Source: Primula veris
Lineage: Eukaryota; Streptophyta; Magnoliopsida; Ericales; Primulaceae
Reading direction: 5' to 3'
Assembly (NCBI GenBank): GCA_963682055.1
Contig: OY821745.1
Location: 29,261,342 to 29,325,341, forward strand
DNA: 64,000 nt
Made by a program: the position numbers and the translations under genes
The notes under the pieces: model-generated
What the model was told of the DNA's origin: nothing
Database searches by the model: none
What the model saw: the letters and a program-made list of their open reading frames with translations, nothing else
In this document: one piece after another, positions 36,191 to 46,969 of the stretch
Position numbering within the stretch: position 1 is the first letter of the stretch
Layout: the number at the start of each line of letters is the position of its first letter

Positions 36191-36490
36191 CTCACGCATT
36201 CCATACATGTATATTTGAAGAGGATAAAAATATATTTTTAACAAAATTATATTATTATACATGTAAGGGAGTGTGTAATATATTTAAGGAAGTGTGCAAG
36301 ACCCAAATGCCAAAGTTGTGTGAATATTTTTTTACAATAATTAAACACCAAAAAATATATAAAAATTTAGGGTAAAAATTCTTATTTTAAAGATTATTTT
36401 GAACAAACATTTAAAAATCGAATAAAACGTTGATTAAAAAAACCATAATCGGAAAACAATTCCGAATCGTGAAAACGGATGGAGTGTTAT
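32200..36490. other. Gene-free AT-rich region with repeats
   Basis: No supported gene. Copies of the AAATTTAAATATTAATTAAA family lie near 33020-33160 and 36030-36120. About 34970-35270 is related to the repeat near 18.9-19.2 kb. AT dinucleotide runs occur at about 34343-34362 and 36145-36190. Short ORFs at 33.3 and 34.0-34.3 kb have no family features. Confidence 0.5.
36145..36190. repeat. (AT)n microsatellite
   Basis: A nearly pure AT dinucleotide run of about 46 bases, within AT-rich repeat sequence. Confidence 0.9.
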
Positions 36491-36500
36491 GTTAATTAAC

Positions 36501-36731
36501 TACTCTCTCCGTTTCCAATTAATTGTCCTCTATGAAATTACGTGTAATTTTGACCGACTTATAACATGTATCAAAATTATCGAAATGAAAATTTTTAAAC
36601 TTAAATCATATAATTTAATTTTTAAACTATATTATCAACTTTTAAAAATTTTCATTCCAACAAATTTATAATTATTGATCTATCAAAATTGTACGTAATT
36701 TTGTAATGAACAATTAATTGAAACGAATATA
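36501..36731. mobile_element. Stowaway-like MITE, copy 1
   Basis: The left end TACTCTCTCCGTTTCCAATT and the complemented right end share CGTTTCAATTAATTGTTC and AAATTACGT-ACAATTTT-like sequence. The inverted repeats are about 45 bases, imperfect, and begin at TA. A related element lies at 58089-58275. No coding capacity. Confidence 0.6.
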
Positions 36732-36759
36732 AAAAATAAATAAAAAAAAAGGTAGTCAT

Positions 36760-39700
36760 TCGTGACAAAATTAGGTTGAAATAATTGTGGGAAGTGTATG
36801 GTTTACTAATACTTTAATAAATATACGTACACTGTTTTTGTGCCGCAATTAGGAAAAAAAAAAAGAGCAATGAAGTAGCATGGTTCAAGTCAGTACACAG
36901 CCTAGCTAGCAAGCAATAGCTAATTAAAAGGACCCTCAGACATATAAAAACAAATTTGACCATTTCTAGTCAGCTGCCACGTGTTTATTACATGCACTTG
37001 TCTATTTCTCTTAAATTATTTTTACTATGATTGTGACAATTCGTATAAAACCCGCCACCCTAAGCAATGCTTGCTTTCTTCCTCCTCTTTATGGGCTTCT
37101 GTACTTTATGAAATTCGAAATAGAGTTTGAGTTTATATTGTACAATTAGGAAAATATTAAATGAGAAAAATAAATTTTAGGGTATGTGTAGGTATCATTG
37201 AAGATAAAATGAGTGCGTGTAGACAGTAGTGTATAGTAAAGATCTGATCATAGTGACACTGTGACATGCACCTTTCTTGTTGTAAAAAACGAATATAATT
37301 TTATGCTTTATATGACAAAGTCACAAATATATATACTAGTAAAGTTTAGTTAATGCTTTATATGACAAATATATACTACTAATGTTTATATATGAGTATT
37401 TTGGAAAGCTTTATTCTTCTTGACATATTTCATTAACGTACGTATTTAAATATTGACAATTGTATAGCTTCAAAAACTATGCACTTCAAAGTTGGTCATA
37501 CGATTTTCTATAAACTTAAAAAGCTCTAGCTATGTGGACTATTAATTAAAACACCTAAAGTTTATGATCAGGGTTGATGTGCATTTACCTACTATTTATA
37601 ACATTGATCACACGATTCAGTAATTAATTACACACCATTTTCCAAATTTGTTAAAATAACCCTTGTGGTCTGATCTATATGACCAAATAGACCAAATAAA
37701 GCAAAGTATATAATTCCAAATAAAAAATAGCAAAAATGTAATAGTAGTAGTTTCTTGGAAATATAATCAGACAGCACACATGCTGCGATCAGGAGGTAGC
37801 GTGACGGCATAACTGGTTGCAGTTGGGTCCCATTTTTCAAATTTTGGAAAAATAGTGTGACAGTTTTATCAGTACTACAACCACCTTTTTTCCAACGGTT
37901 TTGATTTAATGGAAAAGTACGGAGTTTTCCCTGTCCGTAGATCACATACATATATATATATCTGAGATTTTCTGTGCTCAATCTGATCTCGTTTATTAAA
38001 AAAACACTAAAATATTGTTCAAACTGGGGTTGTTTATAGATGAACTGTTCACGAACGAGAATGTTTATGTGTATTTTATCAACACATTTTTTTTATAAAT
38101 TTAATATACTTTTATATAAAAATATCTTTTTTATTTAGCTAATATAAATGTTAAAATAAGCAATAATAAATTTACTTATTGTGAATTTAGTTTTGATTAG
38201 ATTTAGTTTAAAATTAAATTTATTACTTAAATTGAAGATTATTTATTGATCATCAACATTATATTAGCATAAATATATATATGAAAAATATATATTAAAA
38301 ATAATTAATTAAACGAGATTTCAAACGAGTCCAACATGTTCACGAGCCTCATTATTGTATTCAGACTTGATCCGTTAGTAAATGAACAAACACGAGCCGA
38401 GTATTTAATGAGGCGAATACAAACATGTTCATGAACGGTTCGGTTCATTATCTTCCATAGGATGACCTAACTAAAATTATGCATGGTTCCCAATTATACA
38501 AATTTATTAATAGACTAACTTTATATTTTAAATTGTTTGTAGTATACTTAAAAAATTATTACTGTGATTACTCCTCGGTAGGGCTGATAATGAGGCGAAA
38601 TAGGTATATTTCGTTTTGATTTCGTTTAATTTTTAGGTTTTTCGTTATCGTTTCGAATTTTTTTTTAGTTTCGTTCAGAATATGAAAATTTCGTTTCGTC
38701 ACATGAACCAATTTTTATACTATATGAGTTTTATTAGTAATTGATATATCTAATTTAATATACAATAGATTTATTATTACAAAGATATATATATATTAAT
38801 GTTAAACGAAAACAAAATTTTACGAAACGAACAGAGTTATGATAGTTATAATAATCTCGTTTACTAAACGAAATGTATATTTTCTTTCATTATCATTTCA
38901 TTTATTAATGAACGAAACTGAAACAAGTTCTTATATAAACGAACACGAATTTTTTCATAAAAAATCCGCCTCATTCTCAACCGTAGTGTTGAATGTGCTA
39001 GCGCACTGCATTCCAAGAAAAAAGCTTTTTTTTTTTTTTTTATTGAAATCGAAACTATATATGAATGTAGATCTAAAAAAACAAAAGTGAACCTGGACTT
39101 GAAATTATAAGAGAGCGTAAGAGTCGACGTTTTTAGCTTGAAATAAAAGTAGTTGATTTAATTGATTCTAATTAAACTTGTTAATTTTGGAAGTATAGTC
39201 GTCAGGCATGCACTAAGCTTACGAATGAACAGTCTAATAGTACAATTATATCATCTTAATTAGCTTAAAATAATACAGTAATGTAATGATCCGTTTTAGT
39301 GTTTGAATGACGTCAAAGCATAATGATTAGTGAATGATTTTATTTTATTGATGGATTTGTGATCTACCCGATTACACGAAGACCTCTGGGTCCTTCTATA
39401 CTTTTTTAGTATATAAAAATATACAACACAAATAACATAATGCACGCTTCGTTTTCATGCCTTCCAGGGAGTTTCTTCCATGACTTCTGGATCTATTATC
39501 TTACTTTAAAATTTAAATAAATTTGAATACTATATATATAAAGTCACGTTATTAGATCGTATCTTTTCCTTTATGACTTAATTTGTTTGTCTATTCCACA
39601 TTTTAAATGCTTCTGATGAAAAACAAGTGAGCAAGAAAAAAATATAGCTAGCTTAATAAAACTTTTTCCTCTTCTTATCAAAAAGGATTCATGATATCTG

Positions 39701-40480
39701 AATAAACAACTTTTTTTTTATAGATATAGTGTGAGCTGTGAGGAAAGACCACTAGATCGAGTACAATCCAATTGTCATTTCCATTTACCAATCTTAGAAT
39801 ATACTATGACTCAATATCATTAAACAATGTTATAACGGATAGGCGGAGCGGCGCCCATCAGATCTTCGGAGGCGTAATGGCAAAGTTGTCATCTTTAGCG
39901 GCAGCAGAGGCGCAATGGTTTGTGTCTGCACATAAGAATGGAAGGACCGAGCAAGAAGAAGGAAAGGACACGGACAAGACCTTTATCCTTTTCTAAATGA
40001 AAATAAGATACGCTTATTTTCAATTTTAATCGTACCAAAACCTAAAAAAATTACATCGTGATTCCTCTAATTTTTGGAGCTTCGATCCGGTCCTTGCAAC
40101 GACTAGTTTTTTTCTGTCCCTAACTTTAAAAAAAACATCTAATCATTCCTGGAAGGCTATAACAGCCCTTTATGACTTTTTTTTTTTGTTCCCAAATTTT
40201 TAAAGTTTGTAAAAGATTTCTAATTTGCGGACAGTTTGACTTTTTAAAATTATAAATAAATTCATAATGGCTATCTTTTAATTAACTTAAGGCCCCTTTT
40301 ATTTTTTTAAATGAAAATATAGTTTCAACTACTCATGAGATCATTTACCATTTTCATTCTTAACATATAATTTCTTACTTCTTTTATATTATTTAACACA
40401 TTGATGAAATTCAAGATTCATACCAAAAGATAAATTTCAATGGTTTACGAGATCAACCCCCTACTACTACTTGAATTTTG
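36760..40480. other. Intergenic AT-rich DNA
   Basis: No supported gene. About 38580-38960 is a TTTCGTTT-rich simple-sequence element. A small GC-richer island at about 39838-39996 encodes MAKLSSLAAAEAQWFVSAHK in one frame and stands out by composition; it may be a captured gene fragment but I cannot name it. Confidence 0.4.
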
Positions 40481-40489
40481 TGAGTTTTT

Positions 40490-41430
40490 CGAAAATTATT
40501 GATAACCCTCAATTTTCTACTCAATCTCCTTCTCCTCAAAGCTCTTCTCACCTTCAAAATGGATCAAAAACAAATATCCAATAAACCATCTCGAAAATTT
40601 TGTGCCAAACTGGTAGATGTGTGTCTTTCTGGGCTCATATTTTTACCAAAAATATTTCTAAGAATTATCAAACATGGATAAGGTTTTGTCGACAATTTTA
40701 TGAGGAGTACAACAATAATTTATTGGATGGTTGGATTTATACTCGGAACTCCGATAATTTTTGCTACTATTTTGGCGATCTGAGTGTTCGGTTTAAACAA
40801 TTCTATATTCGGTCATGTGCGAGTTGAGAAATAATCAAATGAGAAAGAGCGAGGCAGATATAATATGTTTCAAACTTTTTTTAAGAACTCATTATCGTAA
40901 ACATATTATGTCTCAAATTAGTGTAATAATAATAAAAAATAATAATAAGTGATTTGAAGATAAACTCGTATTTGATATCTGAAAGATCAGCCAAAATGTC
41001 ATGCTAGTGTTTCGAAACAAAAAACGCCAACAAAAAGTAAGAAAATAATTTTAAAATTGACTATGGTGAAGGCGACGAAGAAATCTCCGTCTCAGATTGA
41101 GTTAGGAAGACCAACAAGATGGAAAGCCTCCAAAGCCGCATCGCAAAATTCAACTTTAAACGATGAAATGGTCGATACTTACGGTACATAACAATATGCA
41201 AAAACAGAAACATTGGTGAGTGAATTATCTCCAATGGTGGATGACACCAATAATAGAAGGGCGTGCGCAACAACTCTTTGGGAAAACGCATAATTATGGC
41301 GATTGATACCAATGATGCAAATCAACTCAGGATATGAGAGATTAGTTCGTCAAGAAATAGTGGCAAATTACGAGCCAAGAATAGATCCAATTTCTTTTAT
41401 GTTTTTAATTGATGTAGTTTTTTATAGTAT
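40490..41430 (+). pseudogene. Decayed PIF/Harbinger-type ORF1 (Myb/NAM-associated) remnant
   Basis: Pieces in different frames resemble the plant family of Myb/SANT-like proteins with a NAM-associated C-terminal domain: SPSPQSS near 40525, then FWAHIFTKNISKNYQTWIRF and RQFYEEYNNNLLDGWIY, MRKSEADI near 40850, and ELGRPTRWKASKAASQNS near 41098, equivalent to the family's RP-G-KAAK segment. Several stops and frameshifts break it and no catalytic transposase is nearby. The MULE at 41458 begins just after it. Family assignment is from pattern memory and tentative. Confidence 0.45.
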
Positions 41431-41457
41431 TTATTTTTATTTTTTACCATTTTTTTA

Positions 41458-42080
41458 GAGACTGAATTTTTATACTATATTTTTTCTGAAAAAACACACA
41501 AACCGTACAAAAAATCTACGGTTTGCAGTGATTCAGTGCAAACCGTAGATTAAATCTACGGTTTGCGGTGATTCACTGCAAACCGTAGGTTTAATCTACG
41601 GTTTGCATGTAATTTTTAGAAATTGTAGAAACAGTCTCTGCATTTCGTAAAAACTGCATATTGGTCATATCAATAAAAATACTGAATATTTTTTAAAAAA
41701 TTAAACATGAATTTTTTTTATAAAAAACTAAATGGCATATTCTTAAAAATATACATAAAAGAAAAACAATTTTTTTATAAAATATTAAATCTTTTAAACA
41801 TGATTTTTTTTTATAATTAGTTGAAATATTGGTTATATTAATAAAAATACTTCAATTTTAGACATAAATGTTTTATAATTAGTTGATAGTTTTTTTTTAG
41901 TTTATTAGAGTTGTAATATTGTTTATATCGATAAAAATACTCCAATTATAAAAATTAAACATGATTTTTTTTTAATTAAAGATGAATTTTTTTATAAAAA
42001 ACTAAATGCCCTATTTTTAAAAATATACATAAAATAAAATTAATTTTTTTATAAAATACTAAATCTTTTAGACATGATTT
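41458..42080 (+). repeat. Left TIR of the MULE
   Basis: Inverted match to 46440-46959. It has one additional palindromic unit (about 41 bases with AAACCGTAGATTAAATCTAC) compared with the right TIR, which explains part of its greater length. Confidence 0.85.
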
Positions 42081-42570
42081 TTTATATATATAAATTTGGT
42101 CAATTCTAGCAATCTCTCAAAATAAATACAAAATTTATACAAATTTACCCCAAAAAAGTTAATTTTACAAATTTTCAAGTTTTTGGTTCATCATGTTACT
42201 TTTTTGTGAAGTGCATAAGTTGAGATTTATTGATCCTTTTAATTTCACTCTTTTTGCAAGTTTTAATAGATGAAGTAAGAAATACGAAACAATTGAAATC
42301 ATACATTTTCATATACATACGAGATAGTTTTTAGAGCTCTAATATGATAATATTAGTTTGTTTTTTAACACTTGGATAAATCAATATGAAAGATTAACTA
42401 AATTGGCAATTTGGTGCCAATCATCAATATGCAAACATTATCTAAATTTCATAAAACATATTAGTTAAACCTAATACATCACATAATTTTATTTGAGTCT
42501 CATCAAAACCAGTTTATAACAACTTGAAAAAAAGAGTAGTCTACATAAAAAATAATAATAATAAAACTAA

Positions 42571-45281
42571 TTATGGACTTGATACGTTTATAACATCTTC
42601 TTCATTTATGATTTGTTTTCCCGATTGCCTTTCTAGTGCTGTGTATAAGTTGAAATCTGCTCGAAAAAGTTTCTTTCATGGCTCAGCAGCCTTAGTGCGT
42701 GTTTGTTCCCACCGTGCTATAATTATTGGCATTGGGAAGATCACTTCTTTATGAATAACTTCAGCATAATGACAAATGTTGACGTACACCATTACAGTAG
42801 TGATGTAATATGTCGTTCCAGGAGACGGACCAATATAAAGAGGTAAAAAAGTGACATTCCATACTTGTACCCCTCCATTTTAGTTTGGCCATAATGACAG
42901 CAATACAATTGAGATATAATAATGAGATGCAATTAAAAACCCATAAGCTGAAAATCTCATCCATTTTTCAAAAGGGGCAGGATTTGTAGGATGATAAAAA
43001 TTCAAACTGTATATTATATAATCATAATGATAACATTCAAAATCGAGATTCTCAAACAGATCATAATAAACACTTTTCATTTGCTGCAACTCTTGAAACA
43101 ACTCACATCTAATTGCGTAGCAATCATTTTCCCCATGTTCTTTACCCATGACCTTTGCAATTAATCGGAACCCACGGTTACCATCCACACGCACATCAGA
43201 AACCGTATCGATGTAATTATGTAACATAACCTATATTTGGTCACTGTACGGGAAGCTTTGTCTAGTGGTGGTGGGCTTATTTGTTTGGTTTCACGGCCTC
43301 CTAGTTGGGTTTACCTTTACCTCCGGTGTTTCTTCCGCTTTACCTTACTTTATCTCTACTAGCACTAGCACTAGCACTCTGTTTCTCCACATACTCCCAT
43401 CCCCACTTATCTCTCTTACTAGAATTGTCTCATTTTCTAGGTCTCCCCCTACTTTGTCTCACTTCATGATCATTCATGGATATTCTAGATGGTAAGGTTA
43501 TCTCTCGGAGTTGTGTTTTCATACGCCGTTTTTCAACATTAGTTTTGATAGAATAAACACTTTTAAACTCTTCTAGATCACCCTCTACCCCATAATCATC
43601 GTTTTTCCCATTATCATCAATTACATCTAATTTTTTCCAGAATGTATGGATATATTCTAGTGGAAGAGCCTTCCCGAATAAAATATGTTCACTCATAATA
43701 TGATGACAAGGTAACCCGTGAAACAACTTTATACCGCAAGAACAATTCTCATCAGACTGGCCACTACATTTTTTGTGTTCTTTAAATAATAAATCAAATG
43801 CATGGTGTGTGATATACGACCTAAGATTTTTAAATACAGGTGTCCGTTATTAATGTGGAAAATAAGACTTGTATTTATCCAATTTAATCTTAATATCCTC
43901 AAACTGTTCTATTCAGAATTTCATTCACTTCTACCCAAACATTTTCAAGCGTGCCAGTATTTGTGAAAAGAGATCTTTTTAGCTTTGCGTGTTGTTGTTC
44001 GGCCCGATTACTAGTTCTGTTACCTAGATGTGTTGTATGGTTGGTATAACATGCAACAAACTTATCGGCATAATCATTTAACAGCTTGTCTACGTACTTA
44101 AGCACATCAGAATACGATTTATAGGAGAAATTGAAAGAAGATCGGTTATAATTGTACTCCTCTATCGTCTCAGCATCAACCAATAAACCCCAATTATCTA
44201 GAAACGTTTGCCACTCCTCGTCTAGATTTTTTTTTTTTACAGTTTCTCAAAACATTTTTGAAAATATGAAAAGTGCAAAATATATGATAAGAATCGGGAA
44301 AAACAACATATAAAACATTTAGCAATGTCATTTTTCTGTCGGTCACAAACACCCTAGCTAGCGTACAACCCTCCAATGTTTCTTTAATTTTTTTGAAAAC
44401 CCATGTATAACTTTTCTGAGTTTCATCCCTCATGAAAACAAAACCTAAACAATATGTTGAGTTCGTTAATGTCATTTCTACGACCTCTAGAAATGACATA
44501 TTAAAACGGTTTGTCCTATATGTACAGTCTATTAACAATACATCAGAAAAAGATTTGAACATCCTTATAGAATCGGGGTGGGCAAAAAATAAGTTTTCTA
44601 GGGTATGAGTTGTTGGGTTTATATTATAGAAGAAAATATACCGATGTCTATCCAACAAATTAAACAGTTCTTTTTATCGGGTTTCTACCATCTCTCTCTT
44701 TAACTTTCAGACCAGCCAAATAATTATGTATCGTTTTAGTGTTGGATACATTGTCAGGATTTCGGTTTTTATGGCCTCTAATATTGCACTAACTTTAAAA
44801 CTAATTTGCATTAAAGTTTTAACCATTTCTTTTTCCTCTTGTGTTAAACGAGCACGTCGTGCTTGTCCTTGAAGTTAAGTGGGAGGTGGGTGATTATGAT
44901 GTCCATTTTCTACACGACACATCCATTCATCATTAACTATGTAACCCTTAATGAAAAATGGACAATAATTTTTTTTTGGTAGCTGAATTTGTGGAAGACG
45001 GCTTCTTCTTTTCGTAAACCCCCGATTTATCACACACAATATCAACATACGGTGCTCTTCTCCCATCACCCTACCCCTCAAGACCTACGGATCGTAAGAA
45101 TAAAACCCCAATTTCCAGCCACGTCACTAAGATCAGCAAGCATTTCATCCCTTGTATCCCAAGTCAAATCATCAACTTCAAAATGTTTTGTATAGTCAGT
45201 TAGTTCTTCGTTTGAGCTACTGGATGAATCAACATAGTTGTAGTTCTATTGGTTGTTGTCATAACTATAATCGTAATTCAT
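42571..45281 (-). pseudogene. MULE transposase with FAR1, SWIM and OTU domains, inactivated
   Basis: The frame starts at 45281 (MNYDYSYDNNQ) but meets TAG at codon 12, and further stops and frameshifts follow. Domains in order: FAR1-type zinc segment (CPFFIKG...W-C-V-GHHNH, 45080-44880); MULE transposase core (LLIDCTYRTNRFN and FVTDRKMTLLNVLYVVFP, then HIFCTFHIFKNVLRN, 44658-44230); a second part with GNRTSNRAEQQHAKLK (44100-43950); SWIM zinc finger CSCGIKLFHGLPCHH (about 43745-43700); then an OTU-like domain VRVDGNRGFRLIAKVMG to WMRFSAYGFLIASHY (43227-42900) and a tail to 42571. In the OTU motif the catalytic Cys of D-G-N-C is Arg. Transposases of this group cut at the TIRs; this copy cannot encode a full protein. 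Confidence 0.85.
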
Positions 45282-45431
45282 TTTCGAAGAGTGTTTATGT
45301 ATGTTTTTGTTTGGAGAAATGAGTATTTTTGAAGAGATTCAAATGAGTGTTTGTGTTTAATTTGAGAGATGGTTAGGATTGACAAAAATATATCATATTT
45401 ATATTCAATTTCAAAAAAAAAATCATGTCAA

Positions 45432-46540
45432 GTTATTTTCAAGCTTTAATCATATGCATTGAGAAGTCATTTTCGGATAGAGTTGTCATTTCATAATAAA
45501 TACGAACTTGTGTGTTGTCAAATCAATCAAAAAAATTCAAAAGTGAGTAAGTGTTGTTGTATGCTTTTTATGGATAGGGTATCCAATGACGTTTACACTA
45601 CAAACCGTAGATTTAACTTACGGTTTGTATTTTGTTTTTAAGGTTCGTTATTAAAAAAATTAAAAAAAATCATGTTTAATTTTTTTAAAAAAACATGTCT
45701 AGAAGGTTTAGTATTTTATAAAAAAAAAAAAATTTATTTTATTTATATTTTTAAGAATAGAGTATTAAGTTTTTTATTAAAAAAATCATCTTTAATTTAT
45801 TTTTTTTAAAATAATGTCTAGTCATTTTCAAGCTTTAATCATGCATTGAGAAGTTATTTTCGGATAGGATTGTCATTTCATAATAAAGACGAACTTGTGT
45901 GTTGTCAAATCAATCAAAAAATTTCAATAGTGACTAAATGTTGTCGGATGATTTTTATGTATAGGGTATACAATGACATTTACACTACAAACCGTAAATT
46001 TAACTCTTCGTTATTAAAAAAATTAAAAAAATCATGTTTAATTTGAAAAAAAAAACATGTCTAGAAGATTTGGTATTTTATAAAAAAAATTAATTTATAT
46101 TTTATTTATATTTTTAAGAATAGGGTATTAAGTTTTTTATTAAAAAAATCATCTTTAATTTTTTTTTTTAAATAATGTCTAGTCATTTTCAAGCTTTAAT
46201 CATGCATTGAGAAGTTATTTTCGGATAGGGTTGTCACTTCATAATAAAGACAAACTTGTGTGTTATCAAATCAATCAAAATTTTTTAAAAGTGACTAAGT
46301 GTTGTTGTATGATTTTTATGTATAGGGTATCCAATGATATTTACACTACAAACCGTAAATTTAAATTACGGTTTGTATTTTGTTTTTACGGTTCGTTATT
46401 AAAAAAATAAAAAAATCATGTTTAATTTTTAAAAATAAAACATGTCTAGAAGATTTAGTATTTTATAAAAAAAATTAAATTAAATTTTATCTATATTTTT
46501 AAGAATAGGGTATTTACTTTTTTAATTAAAAAAATTCATG
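45432..46540 (+). repeat. ~360-390-bp tandem repeat inside the MULE, three copies
   Basis: GT(C/T)ATTTTCAAGCTTTAATC starts units at 45432, 45821 and 46182, giving periods of 389 and 361. Each unit carries GAAGT(C/T)ATTTTCGGATAG, then a CAAACCGTA-based palindrome, then A/T-rich sequence that grades into the right TIR. It lies between the transposase start and the TIR, where promoter and transposase binding sites would be expected. Confidence 0.85.
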
Positions 46541-46959
46541 TTAATTTTTAAAATTGGAGTATTTTTATTGATATAACCAATATTGCAACTCTAATAAACT
46601 AATTTTTTTTTATCAAATCAACTAATTATAAAATATTCATGTCTAAAAAAATCATGTTTAAAAGATTTAGTATTTTATAAAAAATTTGTTTTTATTTTAT
46701 ATATATATTTAAGAATATGCCATTTAGTTTTTTATATAAAAAAAAATCATGTTTAATTTTTAAAAAAATATTCAGTATTTTTATTGATAGAACCAATATG
46801 CAGTTCTTACGAAATGCAGGGACTGTTTCTGTAATTTCTGAAAATTACATGCAAACCGTAGATTAAATCTACGGTTTGCAGTGAATCACTACAAACCGTA
46901 GATTTTTTGTACGGTTTGTGCGTTTTTTCAAAAAAAATGTAGTATAAAAATCCAGTCTC
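46440..46959 (-). repeat. Right TIR of the MULE
   Basis: Inverted match to 41458-42080, ending CAGTCTC beside the target duplication ATTGTTTTA. Confidence 0.85.
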
Positions 46960-46969
46960 ATTGTTTTAC

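Larger units (their letters stand above)
41458..46959. mobile_element. Mutator-like element (MULE) with long TIRs
   Basis: A 5,502-base element with tips GAGACTG and CAGTCTC. The long terminal inverted repeats are about 41458-42080 and 46440-46959 (roughly 0.5-0.6 kb, about 90% by eye in the outer part). The flanks are ATTTTTTTA (41449-41457) and ATTGTTTTA (46960-46968), a 9-bp target duplication with one mismatch, as expected for Mutator. The interior carries a broken transposase gene on the minus strand at 42571-45281 and a three-copy tandem array at 45432-46540. The TIRs contain palindromes built from CAAACCGTAGATT/AATCTACGGTTTG. Confidence 0.9.

Noticed and set aside
43265..43495. Plus-strand ORF inside the MULE
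   Set aside because: Antisense to the transposase pseudogene; no family features.
45459..46410. Three similar ORFs beginning MRS(H/Y)FRI
   Set aside because: They are translations of the three copies of the 360-base tandem repeat in the MULE; sequence conservation follows the DNA repeat, not a protein.
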